In this document: positions 56,901 through 64,000 of the stretch, piece after piece
Position numbering within the stretch: the first letter of the stretch is position 1
Layout: every line of letters starts with the position of its first letter
Source of the DNA: Symsagittifera roscoffensis
Lineage: Eukaryota > Xenacoelomorpha > Acoela > Convolutidae
Direction: 5' to 3'
Length of the DNA stretch: 64,000 nt
NCBI RefSeq assembly: GCF_963678635.1
Contig: NC_087067.1
Location: forward strand, 20,640,596 to 20,704,595
Notes under the pieces: model-generated
What the model saw: the letters and a program-made list of their open reading frames with translations, nothing else
What the model was told of the DNA's origin: nothing
Database searches by the model: none
Translations under genes and position numbers: made by a program

Positions 56901-58771
56901 TCAAATAACTGCTCAAAATCTGAATACGCTGATATTTAAAATTGAGTAAAAAATGCGCAAACTTTAGGCAGATTTAGTGCTGCGGCAACTAAGCCGAGAA
57001 AAAAATGCAGACAAACAGAAGTCCAAAGAATTTTGACGCGCGGACAATTTTCCGCTTACAAAAAAAAACAGGTCCTAGCCCAATTCGAACCTCTGACCTT
57101 AGTTTTACAGGCGCGAATTGACGTCTGAATTTTGATTTCACTCGAACCAAAGTCAAAATGATTCAACTGTTAAACTAGTTTTTAACCCAAAAAAAAGTTA
57201 TTATTAATTATTCAACTGTTGACAACGCTTGCTAATTGTAAGCATAAGAATCATGTCATGTCTTTTGTGCTCAAAAATCTGAAAATTGACTACTCTACAA
57301 AAATGAATGGCTTCATTGCCGCTATTTGCACTTTTATTATTGAATATAATAATTTATTTTCAGTTTGGCAGATCAGCTTGAATTTATCACTGAATACATA
57401 ATGATTTATTCACAGAATTTCAAAATTAGGCGAATTAATTGATAGCACCAAAACTTTTTTATTTTTTTGTCAATTTTTAGAGAAGGGCGACGAATTAGAT
57501 GATAAAATTTGATAAGACAACGTTCAAACTGAAGTAGAAGTTTATTCGGAGGTCAGCCTTTTATCAAAATGCGCCTCAATATAAACTGGCGTGAATTGGC
57601 CAGCGAACTATTGGTTTTTAGAAGCAAGCTGTTCAAGCAAATAAAATTTGAAATATTTCAAGTTTTTTAAAGAGCGAATCGGTAAATTAAGAATTAGTTT
57701 TTCTAAGCACGCTATTCAATTATCTAATAAAGCAAATCGATTTGCAAAAAGCTTACATTTTTCCGAGCAAGCTAATCAAGGGATGAAGCTTTCCAATACC
57801 TCATGTAACTTCATAGGCCAAATCGGGTATCGAAAAATCTAAGTTTGTCGAAGCAGTCTGTTCCAGCGATGAAACTTGAAAAGCTTACGTGAATCTATTT
57901 TTCGAATCGGTTCGATTTGAGTGATGGTTTTTCTGAGCAACCAATTCGAGCGATGAGACATTGCAAATTTTCGAAGTTGTTTTCATAGGTCAGACTACTT
58001 TGCAAAAATAAAGAAGTTGTTCAAGCAAGCTATTGAAGCAACAAAAAGTTTCAAATTTGTTCATAGGGTGAAGCAGTTCAAGAAAAAATTGATTATCTAA
58101 GCAAGGACGCTGCTGTTTTTACTTAATTTGTTTAAGACCAAAATGAACCTGTAAGCCCATTTTGGACAAAAACTGGACTGTCACTGTCTAGCCTTGACAC
58201 TGTGTCGAGTTCACTTTGTTTGGATATTTAAATTTTTTCGAAAAAAATTCTTATTTATTCTAGAATTGAGAATGCGTGAAACAGCTGGAAAACTCTTGTC
58301 TGAACGCCTCCTAAAAATGAATTCGATGGCCACTAAATGCTTCTTAAACGTTCTGATCTAAGATTTCTTAAACGTTGCGCTCGACAGAAAGTTATTGCGT
58401 CCAAAACGCATTCTGGCTTTGATTTAATCTATACTTCTACTACTACTACTACTAATGTGTTTTTTGTCCGCTTTTCCATTGTCGCAAGCAAGGTATATCT
58501 AGATAGCCTGACAAATTCCAAAATTCAGATTAGGACATTCTGAATAGCAGTCAAGCTATTCAATGGAATATAATATGTTTTTCCATAGCATTCGATCAAG
58601 GCAGTCGGTGGAATTGAGGCTTAAATGTTCAGGTCTCGTTTAACACAATCGATCTAGCGTTTTTTAAGTTTTCCTTCTGACATTTTCCCTGTGACTAAAA
58701 CACGGTCTGTTGATTTAAGCGAAGAAACATTTTCTCAACGCGAATGATTTAAGCGAATGAACAAAAATTGC
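53987..58771. other. Gene-poor region with old repeats
   Basis: If 53714-53986 is an exon, this would be its upstream intron. 56480-57245 is a family C relative: hairpin GGCAAAGCAGAGCTTCGC at 56484, TAGTGCTGCGGCAACTAAGC, box-B remnant CAATTCGAACCTCTGACC at 57080, and hairpin CTTGCTAATTGTAAG at 57229. 58437-58455 is a short (TAC)n run. No other exon seen. Confidence 0.4.
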
Positions 58772-58975
58772 CAAACGTTTTTCTACTACTTTTTCGAATA
58801 TGTTTAATTCATGTTCCATTAATCGGATTCCCCTGTAGAATCTACATTGCAATTGATCACTTTTTCCGTAGTAAAATTTTTTCATTTCTATCAGTGCCAA
58901 AGCCAATTCCTGGATAGACATTCCTCCAATGGGTAAGCTATACTAGCGATATCTTCCGCCGCTTCAAAAGGATTT
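58772..58975 (-). pseudogene. RTE-like reverse transcriptase fragment (fingers), array edge
   Basis: EAAEDIASIAYPLEE, then MSIQELALALIEMKKFYYGK, SDQLQCRFYRGIRLMEH and FEKVVEKRL, matching the YKGKGD.L.C.NYRGIKLLEHAMKV.ERVLE block of RTE-clade LINEs. RT similarity stops at 58772 where unrelated sequence begins. Confidence 0.75.
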
Positions 58976-59289
58976 GTCTCATTTCAAAGATTTGAGAAGT
59001 AGATTTGCCACTGCGAGAGAACATCTTGGACACAAGTCAGTTGCTTTCCTTCACATTTTTGCTCGATGGTGTTCCGGTTCTTTTGCCACAAACGTTTTTC
59101 GCTTCTGCAGACGGGTTAATTTAAAATCTTTCCAGTTCCCCTGTATTAGATATTTCTCTAGCTTTTATCTTATTGCTTCCTTGTACTTGAGTTGGTTTTC
59201 TCGTTCAAATAATTTCTACGATTTAATTTTTCCAACAACTGGATTTAATGTCGAAGATGATGAAATTCCCTTCGTAACAAAAAAAAATA

Positions 59290-59749
59290 AAAAATTTTGG
59301 CCTGAAATCAAATGTTTTTTCTTATCCACGTTGATTTTTAAACCACGTTCTTGCAAACTATTGTTCCAAGTATTAAGCTTCTCAATAGACTAGATTCCGT
59401 TTCAGCTGATATCACAAGGTCATCTGCATGAAGCCTATCTCACGGTACCGTGGAATCACAGTTTCGCGAAGCCCCTTCCGTTAAAACTATTAAAAAAAAA
59501 ACAATCGGCTAAGTGTCGATCTCTGATGCACGCCTACTTTAATTTCGAAGATATTACTACAACTTGGGAGCCGGCGAACTCTGGTTTTTGACTCGGTGTA
59601 ACAGACACAATACTAGTCATACAAGACTTTTGAGAATTATGTTGCCTCAGAGCCCACGATATCAGTTCTCTGGTAGCACGGCCGCAAGCTTTTTCGAGAA
59701 AATAAATATGAGATGTGAACAGGGGTTTTTCTGTTCCGCAAACCAATAA
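59290..59749 (-). pseudogene. RTE-like reverse transcriptase fragment (palm), unit 1
   Basis: HIYFLEKACGRATRELISWA matches the FLDLEKAFDRVPRELIWWAL palm A region, with both catalytic-region Asp residues lost. KLKVGVHQRSTLSRL matches VGVHQGSALSPLLF. After stops and a frameshift, LHADDLVISAET (59397-59433) is the YADD box, followed by LQERGLKINVDKK. Clearly inactive. Confidence 0.8.
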
Positions 59750-59764
59750 TTCTTACAATTGTAT

Positions 59765-60530
59765 TACACAGAAGCGGAGCTGCTCTTCGCAAACACTTGC
59801 ATGAACACGTTCAAAAAGCAGCCCTATCAAGTCAAATATGAAAAAGTAGAAATAAGCCTCGAATAAGCAAAAACTCGGCTACGTACCGGATTCGAAACTG
59901 TGACCTAGCCAATTTGAGTCTCACGCACTAAGCACTCAGCCACGGACGGTTCAAATGCCCTATAACTTGCCACCAATGGCGCAGCTACATTTGCTAATAA
60001 ATTTCCAATTCGATGCAGCAAAAGTAGCACCAAATACAAAAAGGCAAAGACAAAGTTTTGCAGGTAACAAACTGGAAAGCATTGAGTCAAAATCGAGTTT
60101 TTTATCATTGTACAGATGTTTGAAAAAACAAACACCTTTTTCGGTTCATTTGATGAATTAAAAATGCATTTGATCAGTTAAAAACTAGTTTAAACTTATT
60201 ATTTTTCAAATGTCTAAGCACATGCTATCAAAAAGATGTACAGGTGCCCCAAAAGTTAAAAAATTAAAAAGATTTAAAAAAAAGAAGGTTCTTAAAAATA
60301 AATTAAGCTGACGCTGGTGTAATTATTGTTATAATGTTTGAAACAAATAGCTTTGTTCGGCTCATTTGGTAAATAAAAAATGCATCAGCTGTGCTACTTT
60401 TTACTAATCAAATGTCAAAGCCCATGTTATCAAAAAGCTGTAAATATGACCCACAAACGGCACTATCATTTGCAACTAAAATTGGAAAAAAAGAAAGTTC
60501 GTTCCAATACACTTTGCTTCGCAAGTGTAA
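59765..60530. mobile_element. Insertion within the RTE RT, with family A tRNA module (unit 1)
   Basis: Splits RT between GRSTTDAIFF (ending near 60531) and CVIQL.ELLVCG (59760). On the plus strand it starts GAAGCGGAGCTGCTCTTCGC and ends GCTTCGCAAGTGTAAAAAAA; AGAA is present on both sides. The tRNA-like part is minus-strand 59948-59880 (GGCTGAGTGCTTAGTGCG, TTTCGAATCCGG). Confidence 0.65.
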
Positions 60531-60755
60531 AAAAAAGAAAATAGCATCGGTAGTTGATCTACCACACATGAAACCAAATTGTATGTCTATCTTTAGCGTT
60601 TGTCTCAGACGTTTTTCTACTACTTTTTCGAATATTTTTAAGGCATGTTCTATTAATCGGATTCCCCTGTAGGATCTACATTGCAATTGATCATTTTTTC
60701 CGCAGTAAAATTTTTTCATTTCTATCAGTGCCAAAGCCAATTCCTGGATAGACAT
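60531..60755 (-). pseudogene. RTE-like reverse transcriptase fragment (fingers), unit 2
   Basis: GKNDQLQCRSYRGIRLIEHA, then LKIFEKVVEKRLRQTL and IQFGFMCGRSTTDAIFF, the conserved QFGFMPGRSTTDAIF block of RTE elements. The frame is open until the insertion boundary. Confidence 0.8.
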
Positions 60756-61119
60756 TCCTCCAATGGGTCAGCTATTCTAGGGATATCTTCCGCCGCTTCG
60801 AACGGATTTGTCTCATTTCAAAGATTTGAAAAGTAGATTTGCCACTGCGAGAGAACATCTTGGACACAAGTCAGTTGCTTTCCTTCACATTTTTGCTCGA
60901 TGGTGTTCCGGTTCTTTTGCCACAAACGTTTTTCGCTTCTGCAGACGGGTTAATTTAAAATCTTTCCAGTTCCCCTGTATTAGATATTTCTCTAGCTTTT
61001 ATCTTATTGCTTCCTTGTACTTGAGTTGGTTTTCTCGTTCAAATAATTTCTACGATTTAATTTTTCCAACAACTGGATTTAATGTCGAAGATGATGAAAT
61101 TCCCTTCGTAACAAAAAAA

Positions 61120-61581
61120 AATTAAAAATTTTGGCCTGAAATCAAATGTTTTTTCTTATCCACGTTGATTTTTAAACCACGTTCTTGCAAACTATTGTTC
61201 CAAGTATTAAGCTTCTCAATAGACTAGATTCCGTTTCAGCTGATATCACAAGGTCATCTGCATGAAGCCTATCTCACGGTACCGTGGAATGACAGTTTCG
61301 CGAAGCCCCTTCCGTTAAAACTATAAAAAAAAACAATCGGCTAAGTGTCGATCTCTGATGCACGCCTATTTTAATTTCGAAGATATTACTACAACTTGGG
61401 AGCCGGCGAACTCTGGTTTTTGACTCGGTGTAACAGACACAATACTAGTCATACAAGACTTTTGAGAATTATGTTGCCTCAGAGCCCACGATATCAGTTC
61501 TCTGGTAGCACGGCCGCAAGCTTTTTCGAGAAAATAAATATGAGATGTGAACAGGGGTTTTTCTGTTCCGCAAACCATTAA
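61120..61581 (-). pseudogene. RTE-like reverse transcriptase fragment (palm), unit 2
   Basis: Same as 59290-59749, including FLEKACGRATRELISWALRQ and the LHADD box near 61250; broken by the same stops, so the lesions predate the tandem amplification. Confidence 0.8.
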
Positions 61582-61596
61582 TTCTTACAATTGTAT

Positions 61597-62358
61597 TACA
61601 CAGAAGCGGAGCTGCTCTTCGCAAACACTTGCATGAACACGTTCAAAAAGCAGCCCTATCAAGTCAAATATGAAAAAGTAGAAATAAGCTTCGAATTAGC
61701 AAAAACTCGGCTACGTACCGGATTCGAAACTGTGACCTAGCCAATTTGAGTCCCACGCACTAAGCACTCAGCCACGGACGGTTCAAATGCCCTATAACTA
61801 GCCACCAATAGCGCAGCTACATTTGCTAATAAATTTCCAATTCGATGCAGCAAAAGTAGCACCAAATACAAAAAGACAAAGACACAGTTTTGCAGGTAAC
61901 AAACTGGAAAGCATTGAGTCAAAATCGAGTTTTTTTTATCATTGTACAGATGTTTGAAAAAACAAACACCTTTTTCGGTTCATTTGATGAATTAAAAATG
62001 CATTTGATCAGTTAAAAACTTGTTTAAACTTATTATTTTTCAAATGTCTAAGCACATGCTATCAAAAAGATGTACAGGTGCCCCAAAAGTTAAAAAATTA
62101 AAAAGATTTAAAAAAAGGTTCTTAAAAATAAATTAAGCTGACGCTGGTGTAATTATTGTTATAATGTTTGAAACAAATAGCTTTGTTCGGCTCATTTGGT
62201 AAATAAAAAATGCATCAGCTGTGCTACTTTTTACTAATCAAATGTCAAAGCACATGCTATCAAAAAGCTGTAAATATGACCCACAAACGGCACTATCATT
62301 TGCAACTAAAATTGGAAAAAAAGAAAGTTCGTTCCAATACACTTTGCTTCGCAAGTGT
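61597..62358. mobile_element. Insertion with family A tRNA module, unit 2
   Basis: Counterpart of 59765-60530; the tRNA-like part is minus-strand 61780-61712. Differs by small indels in A runs. Confidence 0.65.
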
Positions 62359-62583
62359 AAAAAAGAAAATAGCATCGGTAGTTGATCTACCACGCATGAA
62401 ACCAAATTGTATGTCTATCTTTAGCGTTTGTCTCAGACGTTTTTCTACTACTTTTTCGAATATTTTTAAGGCATGTTCTATTAATCGGATTCCCCTGTAG
62501 GATCTACATTGCAATTGATCATTTTTTCCGCAGTAAAATTTTTTCATTTCTATCAGTGCCAAAGCCAATTCCTGGATAGACAT
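62359..62583 (-). pseudogene. RTE-like reverse transcriptase fragment (fingers), unit 3
   Basis: As 60531-60755 but reads GFMRGRSTTDAIFF, closer to the family consensus GFMPGRSTTDAIF than unit 2's Cys. Confidence 0.8.
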
Positions 62584-62939
62584 TCCTCCAATGGGTCAGC
62601 TATTCTAGGGATATCTTCCGCCGCTTCGAACAGATTTGTCTCATTTCAAAGATTTGAAAAGTAGATTTGCCACTGCGAGAGAACATCTTGGACACAAGTC
62701 AGTTGCTTTCCTTCACATTTTTGCTCGATGGTGTTCCGGTTCTTTCGCCACAAACGTTGTTCGCTTCTGCAGAAGGGTTAATTTAAAATCTTTCCAGTTC
62801 CCCTGTATTAGATATTTCTCTAGCTTTTATCTTATTGCTTCCTTGTACTTGAGTTGGTTTTCTCGTTCAAATAATTTCTACGATTTGATTTTTCCAACAA
62901 CTGGATTTAAAATCGAAGATGATGAAATTCCATTCGTAT

Positions 62940-63415
62940 CAAAAAAGAAATCAAAAATTTTGGCCTGAAATCAAGTGTTTTTTCTTATCAACGTTGATTT
63001 TTAAACCACGTTCTTGCAAACTATTGTTTCAAGTATTAAGCTTCTCAAAAGACTGGATTCCGTTTCAGCTGATATCACAAGGTCATCTGCATGAAGCCTA
63101 TCTCACGGTACCGTGGAATGACAGTTTCTCGAAGCCCCTTCCGTTTAAAATATAAAAAAAACAATCGGCTAAGTGTCGATCTCTGATGCACGCCTACTTT
63201 AATTTCGAAGTTATTACTACAACTTGGGAGCCGGCGAACTCTGGTTTTAACTCTGGTGTAACAGACACAATACTAGTCATACAAGACTTTTGAGAACTAT
63301 GTTGCCTCAGAGCCCACGATATCAGTTCTCTGGTAGCACGGCCGAAAGCTTTTTCGAGAAAATAAATATGAGATGTGAACAGGGGTATTTCTGTTCCGCA
63401 AACCAATAATTCTTT
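62940..63415 (-). pseudogene. RTE-like reverse transcriptase fragment (palm), unit 3
   Basis: QLKELLVCGTEIPLFTSHIY then FLEKAFGRATRELISWALRQ. This copy keeps the family-like EKAFGR and lacks the stop at IQL.EL seen in units 1 and 2, so it is the least decayed unit, but still without the palm Asp and with later stops. Confidence 0.8.
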
Positions 63416-63431
63416 CAATTGTATTACACAG

Positions 63432-64000
63432 AAGCGGAGCTGCTCTTCGCAAACACTTGCATGAACACGTTCAAAAAGCAGCCCTATCAAGTCAAATATG
63501 AAAAAGTAGAAATAAGCCTCGAATTAGCAAAAACTCGGCTACGTACCGGATTCGAAACTGTGACCTAGCCAATTTGAGTCTCACGCACTAAGCACTCAGC
63601 CACGGACGGTTCAAATGCCCAATAACTTGCCACCAATAGCGCAGCTACATTTGCTAATAAATTTCCAATTCGATCCAACAAACACCTTTTTCGGTTCATT
63701 TGATGAATTAAAAATGCATTTGATCAGTTAAAAACTAGTTTAAACTTATTATTTTTCAAATGTCTAAGCACATGCTATCAAAAAGATGTACAGGTGCCCC
63801 AAAAGTTAAAAAATTAAAAAGATTTAAAAAAAAGAAGGTTCTTAAAAATAAATTAAGCTGACGCTGGTGTAATTATTGTTATAATGTTTGAAACAAATAG
63901 CTTTGTTCGGCTCATTTGGTAAATAAAAAATGCATCAGCTGTGCTACTTTTTACTAATCAAATGTCAAAGCCCATGTTATCAAAAAGCTGTAAATATGAC
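63432..64000. mobile_element. Insertion with family A tRNA module, unit 3 (truncated by window end)
   Basis: The tRNA-like part is minus-strand 63608-63541. About 120 bp present in units 1 and 2 is missing at 63677. Continues past 64000. Confidence 0.6.

Larger units (their letters stand above)
58772..64000. repeat. Tandem array, ~1.83-kb unit (2.85 copies, runs off the window)
   Basis: TCTACTACTTTTTCGAATAT recurs at 58781, 60615 and 62444 (spacings 1834 and 1829). Units 1 and 2 are nearly identical; unit 3 lacks about 120 bp near 63677 (CAATTCGAT/CCAACAAACACC). Each unit contains, on the minus strand, pieces of an RTE-like reverse transcriptase plus an insertion with a family A tRNA module. 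The left edge falls inside the RT frame, after VVEKRL. Confidence 0.9.

Noticed and set aside
58974-59393. 139-codon plus-strand frame, repeated at 60808 and 62636
   Set aside because: Antisense of the RTE reverse transcriptase region; its conservation comes from the tandem array.

Overview
The window looks like AT-rich nuclear DNA from an invertebrate animal. It has spliced genes with GT-AG introns, animal-type proteins (an SLC23 ascorbate/nucleobase transporter, a mitoferrin-type mitochondrial iron carrier, a eukaryotic-type thymidylate kinase), LINE reverse-transcriptase remnants, tRNA-derived modules, a hAT-type MITE and several satellite arrays. I see no bacterial operons, Shine-Dalgarno-led gene strings, CRISPR array or prophage. 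I cannot name the species from sequence alone.

Layout. Positions 1-8.8 kb hold the 3' two thirds of an SLC23 transporter on the plus strand: six exons ending at 8623, with introns full of foldback repeats and a MITE. Positions 12.0-16.5 kb hold a complete-looking five-exon mitoferrin gene on the minus strand. Positions 18.4-27.7 kb are a direct tandem duplication of about 4.65 kb; each copy carries an intact intronless thymidylate kinase gene on the minus strand. Positions 27.8-30.3 kb hold a tRNA-derived repeat and a broken retrotransposon coding region. Positions 31.1-34.0 kb form a higher-order satellite of about 1.2 kb. Positions 34-58 kb are gene-poor and made mostly of old dispersed repeats with tRNA-like modules, a satellite of about 167 bp (40.8-41.7 kb), a GGAT-type simple repeat with higher-order structure (38.1-39.0 kb), and one orphan exon-like reading frame at 53.7-54.0 kb. 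From 58.77 kb to the window end lies a tandem array (period about 1.83 kb) of an RTE-like reverse transcriptase fragment interrupted by a tRNA-bearing insertion.

The three recognised genes do not form a pathway with each other: one is a membrane permease, one imports iron into mitochondria, and one makes dTDP. The unusual content lies in the repeats and in how they touch the genes. A MITE sits 13 nt upstream of an SLC23 exon, a dispersed repeat lies directly upstream of the thymidylate kinase genes, an 809-bp identical tract covers the N-terminal half of both kinase copies, and splice-acceptor-like sites lie 7-9 nt upstream of two start codons. I found nothing that reads as a new multi-gene system.
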